Notes under the pieces: generated by a model
The model's database searches: none
What the model saw: only the letters and a program-made list of their open reading frames with translations
Told to the model about the DNA's origin: nothing
Made by a program: the position numbers and the translations under genes
Shown here: piece by piece, positions 10,598 to 23,690 of the stretch
How positions within the stretch are numbered: the stretch's first letter is position 1
How the letters are laid out: every line of letters starts with the position of its first letter
From: Gamsiella multidivaricata
Lineage: Eukaryota; Mortierellomycota; Mortierellomycetes; Mortierellales; Mortierellaceae
Assembly (NCBI RefSeq): GCF_025024155.1
Contig: NW_026251843.1
Location: forward strand, 1 to 62,902
Length of the DNA stretch: 62,902 nt
Reading direction: 5' to 3'

Positions 10598-12666
10598 TTA
10601 GTGCTTCTCCTTCTTGTCCTTCTTGTCCTTCTTTTCCTTCTTGTCCTTCTTCTCCTTCTTCTCCTTCTTGTCCTTCTTCTCCTCATCGTCCTTCTTCTCC
10701 TTCTTCTCCTTCTTATCCTTCTTCTCCTTCTTGTCCTCCTTCTTAACCTTCTTGCTCTTCTCGCTCTCGTCCTCCGACTCGACCTTGCGCTTCTTGCTTG
10801 ATTCTGATGCCGACTTCATCGTCACATCCGCAGCAGTGTTGTACGATGACGAGGCCACAAACTCGTGCTTCTTCTGGTTGTTCTTGGCGTTCGCTGCGTT
10901 CTTGCGATCAGCACCGTTGCTCTTGCCAGAGTGACCCTCCAACATCCTGAGGCGGGCCTCGATCTTGCCACGGTTCTCAATACCGAGATCGGGTGTGTCT
11001 GTTTCACCGAGGGCATCGACCCTGATTGAGAGAGCAGCCTTGGTCGCAACCATACGCGCAATCTTTCCCTTCATCTTGGGGCCTGCCTGACCGATCAATG
11101 AGGCGTGGTAGATCAGACCGTACTTGGGTGTGTCGTGCTTGGTCTTCAAGGCCCGGAACAGAGCCTTCTCCGCACCGAGGATCTGGATCGTCGAGGCTGG
11201 GTGCTTGGCCAGGGTCATCAACGAACCCGCATGGGCAATCAAGCGGGCACCGACCAAGTCACCGACAAGGGCCGTCAAGTTGGGCGCGATAGCGTTCATG
11301 CGGTTCTTGAGGTATTCGTACAGCTGGGTGCGGTATTCGGTAATGGAGATGATCTGATCGCAAAGCGCGTGAATGTTATCCAAATCCTCCTCCGAAATCT
11401 CCGTTCCCATCGAGATCTCAGAAGCCTCCTTGACCTCCTGTTCGAGCTCCTCTGGAAGAATATCCGACAAGTCGGTCGACGAGCAGTTGGCGCGGAAGCC
11501 CATCTTCTTCACGACCTTGGCATAGGCCAGGTTGTCGACAATCAACCTGGTCATCTCGGGGAAGTGCCAGCCGTACCATTCCTTGACACGCATCGCATAC
11601 GTGTTCAACTCCTTGTCGAGGTCGTCCAGCAGACCAATGGCCTGAACGATCATCGTGTCAACTTTGTCGGGAGAGAACTTGAGTTTATAACGGGACAGAG
11701 AGTGAGACAGACCCAGGACCATGGCCGACAGATCCGAGGATGACAATCCGGAGAGGAGCGACTCCAACTGCGTACGGATACCACGGTAGAGATCGAGAGT
11801 GGTCGAGTCAGAGACGACCTTCATGTTCAACTTCTTGGCAATAGCACCACCTATTGTGAAAAAAAAGTCGGTTGGTCAGGTCAGCATCAGGCTTAAAAGG
11901 TCCATTCTTTTCAATCAATAGGCAACAACAGCCACAACGTCCTTGAAACTTACCAAGCTTGGCGTCACCGACAATAAGCGACTCCTTCTTCATCTCCTTC
12001 TCGCTAATCTCCTTCGACAAAAACTCCTTCAAGTTCTTGGAGAGCTTTCCCTCGACCAAGGCAGTGACAGCGGACAAGGCATCGGTGGTGTTCTCGAACT
12101 TGGTGAAAGCCCTCAACTTCACACTATCAAACCACAGAAGGTAAATAAAAAAAAATATTACGCATTGTTAGACATGCCCAGGTCGCATAACGAAGTAATT
12201 GGCTACTAATATGCCTCAAATGAAGGGGGATGGGTGTTGACGAAAAGGTGGTAGGAACCCATCAAAGCCAGGCAATTAGGACACATCAGTCCGGGATAGC
12301 CAAACAGACTGGGGAAACAGACCAAGAAGAAGTGTGACAAACTGACAGGCAAAAGAAAAAAAAAAACAAAAGCGTGCGCACATAAAAAAAAAAAAAGCGA
12401 ATGATTCAATCAAGACCAAACAGTTGACTCTGGTGCAATGATTGAGTGTTGCTGTTCTGGTCTCTGCTGCCGGAAGAGGTCGATGGGAGGGTATTGCTTG
12501 TTGTTGGGGTATGTTCTCTGAAGCAAAATGTCGAGGGATCTTACGTCTTGTTGGCCTGCTCGGGGGTCTCAAAGCTTTTCCAGATAGAATCGGGCTTCTC
12601 AAGCTTGCCGTCATCCAGGAGGGTGAACAAAGCATATCCCGCGGGAGTTTCGTAAAGGACCAGCAT
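10598..12666 (-). CDS. NOP58: Nucleolar protein Nop58, box C/D snoRNP core
   Basis: Core protein of box C/D snoRNPs, which guide 2'-O-methylation of rRNA. Exons 12666-12545, 12123-11954 and 11850-10598 close in phase to 514 residues, matching yeast Nop58 (about 511). The N-terminus reads [14 protein letters not shown]. The central NOSIC region has [25 protein letters not shown]. The Nop domain has the conserved blocks [38 protein letters not shown] and [13 protein letters not shown]. The C-terminus is a long KKE/KKD repeat tail, the family hallmark that separates Nop58 from Nop56. I searched both introns by eye for box C/D snoRNAs and saw no convincing C-plus-D box pair. Confidence 0.96.
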
Positions 12667-12937
12667 TTTCTGTATGTGATTAGAGGGATGTCGGTCGAGG
12701 AGAAAAGGATGCTGGAGAGTGGGATGGTGGTGGAGGAGGAAAAAAAAAAAAAAAAATTAGGGCTGATCAACAAACACTTTCTATTTTGGCTGGCGTGTTT
12801 ACAATTTTTTTTCTTTTTTATTTTCGGGCAGTCACTTTAGCTGCATCAGTTAAGGGGAAGTACCCATATTCAATATTCAATCGTGCTGTACTATACAAAA
12901 AAAGGGTGTCGGCCTTGATGAAGAAAAACATTGGTGT

Positions 12938-15779
<2,842 letters not shown>

Positions 15780-16720
15780 ATTGTGCTATATGTATGGTTG
15801 TTGTCTTGAAGAGAGTTATATGAATGATGCGGTGTAGCTCAAGGCAACAGAATGAATGAGAAAAAATTGGTAGAGACAAAAGATGCGAGTTGAATGGAAT
15901 GAGGTGCGTACGCGTCACTTTTTATACCGGCCCCATTAGCCAGTAAGAGCGCAGGAAAGGGAGTGCGCAGGCACGGCTTCGCCTGGAACCACAAGGAACA
16001 AAAAAATATGCTTGAGAATGACAATAGATGCATTGCATAGCTCTTTTATGGGCCCTAGCATTACCCCATAGGAGAAACAGGAGAGCCCACTGTCCTTGGG
16101 ATGATTCTGGTGCCTTCGATACCCTCATTGGCATCCGATTTGTCATCCGGTCTTGTTCCTGGTACACACTGTGGACCTGCTCTATTGATGAGATAGCGAT
16201 CAAATAGTCTACCTGGCGTGATGACCTTAGTCACATAGACACCTGGGCCCCGGCTACTTTACTGAAACAATGAAAATGGATTCCGGCGGCTCCACAGAGG
16301 GCGTCCTATAGACGAGAAGGAAGGGCGCGTTTCCTACGACCGAGTGCAAATGCAGGATACAGGGATGTGTCAACGTGCTTTCATATCTTCGGGCCCGACC
16401 CATCCCATTCCATGGGTGCACGATAATTGCCTCAGCAACAACAACAACAACGCCATTGTCTATCTTCATACTCATAGGGAGCAATAATGATTTGCGGTTG
16501 CGCTCTCACACTCTCACAGTCTCTATCTCACACACTTACTCCCTCTCCCCTCCTCAACAACACCTTCCTGTTGCTCTGATTCACCCTTCGAGAAAAGAAA
16601 AAGAGCGCCCATTTCTCATCAACCTCCCTCCCCATTATCTTTTGTCAATCCACAACAACAACAGTGATCATCATCCCCTTCTCATCTATTCCTGACAAAT
16701 CAAACAAAAAACAGAGCACC
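15780..16720. other. Divergent intergenic region upstream of CDC48
   Basis: Holds the CDC48 promoter on the left and CT-rich leader sequence (about 16500-16660) for the gene starting at 16721 on the right. No gene seen. Confidence 0.5.
15918..15926 (-). promoter_or_regulatory. TATA box of CDC48
   Basis: TATAAAAAG on the minus strand, about 140 bp upstream of the CDC48 start codon. Confidence 0.5.
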
Positions 16721-17786
16721 ATGGAGGCACACCATGTGCTCAACCCGTGGCAGCAACAGCAGCGACACCAAAAGCCCCACGACCCATACAACATCGCTCC
16801 TTCCAACACCTTCCCTCCTCCTGACACCTTCCCTTTGACAGATGCGGAGACTAAATCCTTCGATGACTTTTTTCAAGACCACAAGAAAGTTCTTTATCAG
16901 TCCCAGCGTCTGCTGGAGCAATTGAAGCTGCAACAGAAACTAAAGCATCAAAACAACACTCAGGACCGGCAGGAAGAACACTCTGAAGGCGACGAAGACG
17001 GAGAAACAGACAGTCAAGGCACGGCCTGGAGTCAACTGGGCATGGACTCGCCTCTGAACCAGTCTTCCTTGACACTCGCTGACTCCACCACTGTGCTATT
17101 CCTGTCTGATCCTGGCTCCGCACAAGAGGTAAACCCATGCAACCCAATACGGCTCCCAACGCGCCAATCATATCTCCGACTAGGACATTCGCATTTAATA
17201 TAACGAGGCGAGCAACAATGTCGGGCTATTATTACGGGAGCGCCCATCTATTGTGTACCGACACAAAGGGAACACATAGTTCAGCCCATGTGGAGTCAAG
17301 AGTCTGCTCGCTCTTGTCCATGCTTTGCTTTGCTTTACTTTGCTCCCGTGTCCTGTCACACCTTTCTGTCAGCTTTTATCCAGTTTACTGTCCGCTTTCT
17401 TGACCTTGGTCTCTCCACAACTTCTCTTCATCGATCAATTGCAACGTCTCGTCTCACTCCGTCACTACCACCTCTCGTCATCACCTGCCTTTTCATTGGT
17501 ATTAATCCAGCATTGCAATCGTCCATCTTTGACCATAGGGAGATGTGTTGGAGACCCTGGTTCACACGCTTCAGTCCGAAGTGAAAGATACGCGGGCCAC
17601 TGTCTTTGAACTCGAAAGCCGCCTGGATCTGTAAGTTATGCAAAAGAGATGACACAGCAAAGCAATAGATGAAAAATGGCGGTCTGCAATCAGTCTCACC
17701 AAGAGCTGCTCTATTTCATGCTATGCAGGGCCGAACATTCCAACCGATACATCGTGGAAGAGCTGAAGATGCTTCTTGCAGAGTAA
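16721..17786 (+). CDS. Unrecognised coiled-coil protein, possibly the 5' part of the next gene
   Basis: Exons 16721-17128, 17539-17630 and 17729-17786 give 185 residues if the TAA at 17784 is used. The protein begins with Gln/Pro-rich sequence. A heptad-like region follows (DDFFQDHKKVLYQSQRLLEQ), then an acidic linker. The last two exons form an amphipathic coiled coil (VLETLVHTLQSEVKDTRATV and IVEELKMLLAE). The final GAG-TAA overlaps a consensus donor (GAGTAAGTACTGAC). If that donor is used, the frame can continue into the segment at 18360-19733, for example through an acceptor before 18402 that restores phase. I do not recognise the family. Confidence 0.5.
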
Positions 17787-18359
17787 GTACTGACAACAGA
17801 TAAACATGGTCTATTGGATATTTCTCTATCCTCCCCCTTTTTACTTTGGGCTGCATACACAGTCAGTACACAGTGGATTGGCAATGACAAAGCGTGAATG
17901 GGGCATTAATAAGAGGAGTGGCATGAGGGAGTAAATGTGGGCGAGTGCGTAATGTGCTCTTGTTGGGGCCTTCTGTGCGACACACACATACACTTCCACT
18001 CCATCCAATTACATGTTTATATTCCTGTCTACTTTTGCTTGGCCCTCTTGGGTTGAGCCCTTCTCTCCATTCCGGCCAAGGAGAAAATATCCAAGAAAAT
18101 CTGCCGCATGTGCCTGGCACACAAATCACACGTCTAATATTGAATTCAATCTCGCTGCCGATGGACTGTGCCAGCGACTGGTTGGCCCCAGCGTGATTAC
18201 GCGCCCTACGATATTGCTCTTATCAGCACCCACATGGATGCCCAGCCAGTGCAACCTCTTGGCATCTGTTTGGAATCAACACTAATTGGACCTTATAACT
18301 CCTTCTTCTCCACTTCTCCTGATACACTTTTCACGACTTCATTAACATCCTCACATACA

Positions 18360-19733
18360 ATGACTACTCGGAAACGCACCCGATCACGACGACCACATAG
18401 TGCCGAGGTGACCCTATGCACAGCAGGGCAGCCCAGCGGCAACGACCCTTCGCCATCCGCTCACAAGAAGGGTGCTCTCAGTGACGAGGACTCGAACATT
18501 GTTTACAACCGCATCTGTGTGGCTCTGCAGACACTGATTGATGAGGCACAGCTGGCCCTTCAGAAAAATCCATCCGCAAAGCAGGCGATACCGAACCCTA
18601 TCGACGACATTCACCCAACACCATTGAAACTGACTGAAGAGAACAAGGCGCTGGACGAGGCAACTATGCGCAGTCGTTTGCAGGACAATTTTGATCCAGA
18701 GCACAACCTAGCGCGCCGCAAATCTCCCAGGAGTTCGATCACGCTTCTGGACTCCGAGAAGATCCATGACAACGCATCCTATCACGATCTCACAACCTGT
18801 TCGCCTACTTCATATTACTCAGCCACGGGCGAGGTCTCGCGGATATACTGGAAGCAGAAACACGAGGAGCAGCATGATCGATACAGGAAGTCGAGCCACA
18901 GACTGACATTGGAGCTGGATAGACGATTTCATAACCTTACAACGGATTCTGATGACTCTGAAGCTAGTTCCGTCGTGTCTCGACGCTCGAGGTCTCATGT
19001 TTCATCATCTGCGCAGTCATCTACTCCGTCAACACCAACGACACCAACACAACCACTCCAGGGCATCCTACGGTCATCCAAGAAGGACGGAGCAAAGAAG
19101 GAGCGGCTCAAGAAGAAGTACCAGGTGCAGTTCCTGAATGCGGATATCCCTGAATCAAGGCATCGAGATATAGCAGTGTCAACCGCAGTTTACACCGACA
19201 AACAACAACTACAACAAACACAGCAGCGACAGCCTCAATATACCAGTAGGAGTGTTGGGTCCACACGGTCTCGAGGAGTGATACTACAGCTCTACGACCT
19301 CTGGCAGCACACCTGGCTGCGGACACGGATCATGCATGTGATCACAGGATCGGTCGAGATCGTTATCATCATCTGGGTCGTCGTTAAGGCCAGTCGGTTC
19401 ACCCTGACCTGGCTTGGCTTCCAACCTACGAGCGTGACCCATTGGATCACATTCATTTACGGACATCGCGACAGTGCCGGTGCAGGAGCCAAGGAGCTGT
19501 ATGCAAAGATCCGGAAGGATGGGCTACAAATGCGTCAGTTCAAAGCATGGAGTCGCAAGGAACCCGAGGCTCTGATCGAAGACTTTGTTGCCGGAGCCGC
19601 AGCCTCAAGCGGCTTGATCTCACCCTCAAAGATGGTCTATGGTCCCGCGAAGAGGGCCGTGGCCCATGCTGTAACGGGCATGGCACTTGCGCTCCTGTCC
19701 GATGGCGCTCGACGGCTTGTCAGGAAACTCTAG
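18360..19733 (+). CDS. Unrecognised protein with one C-terminal membrane segment
   Basis: Open frame of 457 codons from ATG 18360. The N-terminus is basic (TRKRTRSRRPHS). A helical region follows (IVYNRICVALQTLIDEAQLA), then Ser/Thr-rich low complexity at about residues 200-235 and a Lys-rich patch. A single strong hydrophobic segment lies at about residues 328-346 (SVEIVIIIWVVVKA). The last 70 residues contain a second mildly hydrophobic helix (VAHAVTGMALALLS). A protein anchored in the ER, nuclear or mitochondrial outer membrane would fit, but this is inference. It may be the 3' part of the upstream coiled-coil gene. In that case the start codon given here is internal and 17783-18401 or so is intron. 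Confidence 0.6.
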   Translation: MTTRKRTRSRRPHSAEVTLCTAGQPSGNDPSPSAHKKGALSDEDSNIVYNRICVALQTLIDEAQLALQKNPSAKQAIPNPIDDIHPTPLKLTEENKALDEATMRSRLQDNFDPEHNLARRKSPRSSITLLDSEKIHDNASYHDLTTCSPTSYYSATGEVSRIYWKQKHEEQHDRYRKSSHRLTLELDRRFHNLTTDSDDSEASSVVSRRSRSHVSSSAQSSTPSTPTTPTQPLQGILRSSKKDGAKKERLKKKYQVQFLNADIPESRHRDIAVSTAVYTDKQQLQQTQQRQPQYTSRSVGSTRSRGVILQLYDLWQHTWLRTRIMHVITGSVEIVIIIWVVVKASRFTLTWLGFQPTSVTHWITFIYGHRDSAGAGAKELYAKIRKDGLQMRQFKAWSRKEPEALIEDFVAGAAASSGLISPSKMVYGPAKRAVAHAVTGMALALLSDGARRLVRKL

Positions 19734-20090
19734 ATACTTCTGGCTGACTGACTGGCTGGCTGGTTTTTCCTTTCCTCTCCCGCTTTCTTGCTTGTATATA
19801 ATTCCTTCCTTCCCAACACTCTCCATACACATACACATTCATACACCCGACAGCATACCCCCATCCATTATTCCCAAAGATCATTGCGATCCAATTTGAG
19901 TACAGCAGATATAGTCATGCAATCGTTGAAGGTTTATTCGAATAAATGATTACTTGTTGGACAATTGAGGGTTTCTAGAGCGGAGTGATACTATGCAGGG
20001 GATATGCACTATATCGTTAATGCAGGCGAGGGTAATGAGAGGAGAGGGATGGGATGCGCTGGTAGAAATGATAAATATGACGACAACTTT
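19734..20090. other. Convergent intergenic region
   Basis: Short 3' flanks of two convergent genes; a CTGG/CTGA-rich stretch at 19740-19765 and no gene. Confidence 0.6.
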
Positions 20091-21521
20091 TTACAGCGCC
20101 CCGGCAGAGACCCAGAATCGTCTAGTAATAGACTCGTACCGATCAATGACACGTCCACCACTGGGAAAGTCCCAGCCATCCATGTAGTCCCCGTGGGTAT
20201 GTCGGCCCCTGGATGTGTCGGTGACAGAATCCGAACCCACAACAGACTCAGGAGCACCTTGGATTTCGACGACGACCATCTGGACCTTAAGACGATAGAA
20301 GGCTGGGGGCACACGATCATGGATTTGCAAGTATTGGAATTTCGTCTCTGCAGGCACATTCCTCGCGAGGACAGACACGAGCTCAAGGGTCTGGTCCTGG
20401 ACGAGCTCGACGAGGATCTTGGCTATGAAGTTCTTGGTGTTATCACGCAGGGTGCGATGTTGTGCCAGGTCGATGCTCTTGTCCATCATTAGGCGAAGTC
20501 GTGCCTGTGTGTATTCCAGCAATTCAGCGACGCGTTCGGGAATCTTCCATGCGAGGGTATAGGGAGCCATGGTATAGACCTTTTGATGGAGGCCGAACGT
20601 GTGCTCGAGTTCGATCGGCTTGACTACGTTGGGGTATTCTTGTCTGAGCTCGTCTGGGAAGAACTCGAGTGGCTGAGTTTCCCTATCGCCCGTGTAATAA
20701 TCGTCGTCGTTGATGTCGTGGGCGATCTTTTCTGCAGACGTCGTCGTCGAGACTTGATCGGGTGCGGCTCGACGTGCCCGACGGGTAATGTTGATATCTG
20801 ATCGCCGAAGAATCGACGGGATGTTCTTCGTCGTCGTCGTCGTCGTTTCTGCAGATGCGGTTTTCGGTGCTGCTGCTGCTGTTGCCGTTGTTGTTGTTGT
20901 TGTTGTTGCTACTGCTGCTGTTGTTGTTGAATTCAGAGCTTTGGTCTCAACTACAGCGGGCTGCTGGCTCAATCCATGATACAGTTCCAAGACCAGCATT
21001 ACGGAAGCATCCTCGGGTATCTTGGAGGGTACCCAAACCTGGGCAGAACCTTTCCGGAAGGGTATAAATCGCTTGAGCGAGTGGATCTTTTTGTTGGTCC
21101 TGGAGTCGACGAGGATGATATCGACTGTTGTATCCTTGGGTAACCGTTTGGCATACTTTTTTGACCACCGTACGGATTCGACTGATCCTGCGTGCCAGAC
21201 AGAGTTTGATTCAGGAAGGAGGAGCAGGGGTGGGTCCGAAGAGGGAATAGGGGAGGTCGTGGCGGCCTTCAATTGTCCTGTGTGCTGTTTGGAGGGTGAG
21301 CCATTGGTGTTCTTTTTGGACTTCTTTTTAGGCGACTTGTGTGTGAGGGAGGGGGTAGCCTTGGGGCGGTGCTTGGGGACTGAGGCGTGTGATAGTGACA
21401 GGGATGATTTTGATCGATGATTCGCAGGAAGGGCGTGTGTTGTTGTGGAGGGGAGGGAGAGGAGAGTGAGGGCTGCGACCATGCTCAAACTGAGCAGGAC
21501 GACATGTTGTGTGAGCTTCAT
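20091..21521 (-). CDS. Secreted protein with Kre9/Knh1-like N-terminal domain
   Basis: Single-exon gene of 476 residues. A signal peptide is plain (MKLTQHVVLLSLSMVAALTL, then cleavage probably near residue 30). After a Ser/Lys-rich linker, residues about 95-190 read like the Kre9/Knh1 N-terminal Ig-like domain (PESNSVWHAGSVESVRWSKK, then ILVDSRTNKK and KIPEDASVMLVLELYHG). That domain occurs in fungal wall-glucan and GPI-linked proteins. A Thr/Ala run encoded by GTT/GCT-type triplets follows. The C-terminal 200 residues are charged and helix-prone (RVAELLEYTQARLRLMMDKS), with no family I recognise. No clear GPI-attachment tail is seen. The domain call is tentative; the secreted nature is well supported. 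Confidence 0.75.
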   Translation of the reverse strand: MKLTQHVVLLSLSMVAALTLLSLPSTTTHALPANHRSKSSLSLSHASVPKHRPKATPSLTHKSPKKKSKKNTNGSPSKQHTGQLKAATTSPIPSSDPPLLLLPESNSVWHAGSVESVRWSKKYAKRLPKDTTVDIILVDSRTNKKIHSLKRFIPFRKGSAQVWVPSKIPEDASVMLVLELYHGLSQQPAVVETKALNSTTTAAVATTTTTTTATAAAAPKTASAETTTTTTKNIPSILRRSDINITRRARRAAPDQVSTTTSAEKIAHDINDDDYYTGDRETQPLEFFPDELRQEYPNVVKPIELEHTFGLHQKVYTMAPYTLAWKIPERVAELLEYTQARLRLMMDKSIDLAQHRTLRDNTKNFIAKILVELVQDQTLELVSVLARNVPAETKFQYLQIHDRVPPAFYRLKVQMVVVEIQGAPESVVGSDSVTDTSRGRHTHGDYMDGWDFPSGGRVIDRYESITRRFWVSAGAL

Positions 21522-23690
21522 AGTGTTGGTGGTATCTCGATTAGGTCGCTTCTAGGGATTAGTGGAGCGGAGCGATACAGGTTTGGCCAGATTGTAATGA
21601 AGGATAGGGTAATGGAGGGAGTCGAAGGGGGAGGGGGAGGACGAGTGAGGAGCTATATGTACAGAAGTAGCAGAGACAAAGGGAGGTGCAAATGGACAAC
21701 AAGGGTATGGAGGGAAAAAGACGAGGGAAGAGGGAGAAGGCGCTTGTGTATTTATATCACAATTCCTTAACTCATACTGCCGCAGGATATTCTGATATTC
21801 TTAGCTCAAATGTAAGCTAAACAACAACGCCTCTTTCTCTCTTGCTTGTCACCCATCCTCAAATTGCGAACTTTGTGTATCACATCGATCATGCCCTCAC
21901 TCCCTCTCATCTAAACCTGCAACCATGCGGAGGACGATCAGAAAGGATCAAGCGATGTGGCTACAAAGTTCAATACTTCAGTCTTATAAACGCAAATGTA
22001 CATGTACCTGGCGCCCTTTTCGATTCGTTAAAGGGGTTTGATTGGAGAACCGCACCGGCCAATTGGACTAGGCTCATATTAAAGAACCATACCACCATGG
22101 ATGCCTGTCCCCGACTAGGCTATTCTTTTCTTTTTCGGGCCTGAGCAGTTGTCTTCATAAATGAATGCAGCCATAATAAAGGAAGAGGGGGAAGGGCCAT
22201 TTAAAGAAGAGCTATAGTGGGTAAGCGAGCCCCAGGGGGGAAGGAAAGGGGGAATTGGGAAATTACACTTGATTGATAGATTTATTGGGAAGAGGATTGT
22301 CCAGCTGCCTGTAGCTTCGCTCCGACTGAATGGGACACTGTTCCTGCATAAGGAGTAGTGGGATGTGGGAGATGGTGGACTGCATGCAATTTGCATTAAC
22401 ACCATACCTCCGATAACTACATGTATATACAAACGAGATAGGTCTTGTTCTATTGACCCAGCGTGTTGGCTTTCCCGAGGAAAATGAGATACGAATGCAT
22501 CAAGGTCCGTGTATCTTCGACAACAGAAGCCCTCCATGAGCTTGTATGTACATTCTTGAACCTTATGGAATATCCCTGTTTCGTAGTACTCAGGACTGGT
22601 TGCGAGAAGCTTTTTTTCTTTGGTACAATTGAACCCAGACGCTGTACAAATATACCAGTATGGGTAACCAAGATGGACCATAGACATCATGATGAACTTG
22701 GACTAGTGCGTGTTTCGTAGTTAGACCATTGATGATCGCTGAAGGAAGTGAGTTTGTGAGCCAATGTTTGGGTGAAGTAAGAAATATAAATTGCAATCTC
22801 AGCCGTAATTGCTTATGAGGTATCGTCTAGCCAATCAGCAGCTCAAGGACTGGGGAAGACGCGTCGACACATAGCCTCTATCCCTAGGATGGGGCCTAGG
22901 AGGAAGGTTCGCCCTAAGCCTGAGCAGCTATTGAGTGACCCAAAAGGGCCATGTAAGGCATGCGCCCTCTGCTGTCTGATTGGCCGACTGAACCGCATCC
23001 TTTACATGCCAGGGCTATTCTGCTTTTGCTATGCTATGCTTGCATGAGCTCCAATAGCTATTCTCCTTGATGGTAGCTAAGCCTGTGGATCCACACCACT
23101 CGCACCATATCTGGATGCTGCTCTTGAGTCGATTTCCCATGTTTGGAGTGCTGTCTGCAAATTTACTAAGCTGCTGTGCTTCAGATGACATAAAAATCGC
23201 TTTACTGCATGGGTACAAAGCGAAAGGATCGACTGTGGATGGTATGTGCGTCAGGTCCCCGTAATCACTCCAAAGCTAAAAAAACGCCACCAAAAAATGA
23301 GTCTTTTTTGCAGTACAGTCCTTTTGTCTTCCTTGGCGGATCGTGAACATCACTCCTCCCATCTTATTCGATCCACCTCAACCTATCCTTCCCATCACCT
23401 TCGATTCGCTCCTCCTCCTCCTCCTCAGACGCGTGAGCTAGGTAAAGAGGAAGATCGCATTCGCTATTGCATGCTTTTTGCGTAGGCACCTTGCCTGCAC
23501 TCCGCGGGAGGAGCCCTTTTGCATTTGCATTGGCTCAGAGATCGCCTACACCACAACAACAGCAGACAAAGCAGAGGATCTGCATAGCCATACCCCACCG
23601 CTCATATGCACTGCTCTTAATGTGCTGACAAGTGAACATTTCTTTACATTCCATGAATTGAAACACCAGATCCTCTCTCTCCATTGTGTC
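21522..23690. other. 2.2-kb intergenic region, no gene seen
   Basis: Divergent promoters of the Kre9-like gene (-) and DCN1 (+). The longest open frame, at 22115-22690 (-), has no protein-like composition or motif. The sequence before 23690 carries CCTCCTCCTC-type pyrimidine stretches. A non-coding transcript cannot be excluded. Confidence 0.45.

Noticed and set aside
10601..10801. Leu/Val-only plus-strand open frame
   Set aside because: Shadow of the Lys/Glu repeat tail of NOP58, not a membrane protein.
11105..11743. Long plus-strand open frame inside NOP58
   Set aside because: It is the antisense shadow of the conserved Nop domain, which is unmistakable on the minus strand.
11851..12544. 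Possible box C/D snoRNA in NOP58 introns
   Set aside because: TGATG-like and CTGA boxes occur, but no proper C box (RTGATGA) paired with a D box and terminal stem was found.
22115..22690. 191-codon minus-strand open frame
   Set aside because: No recognisable motif, mixed composition, and no matching splice or promoter signals; most likely chance.
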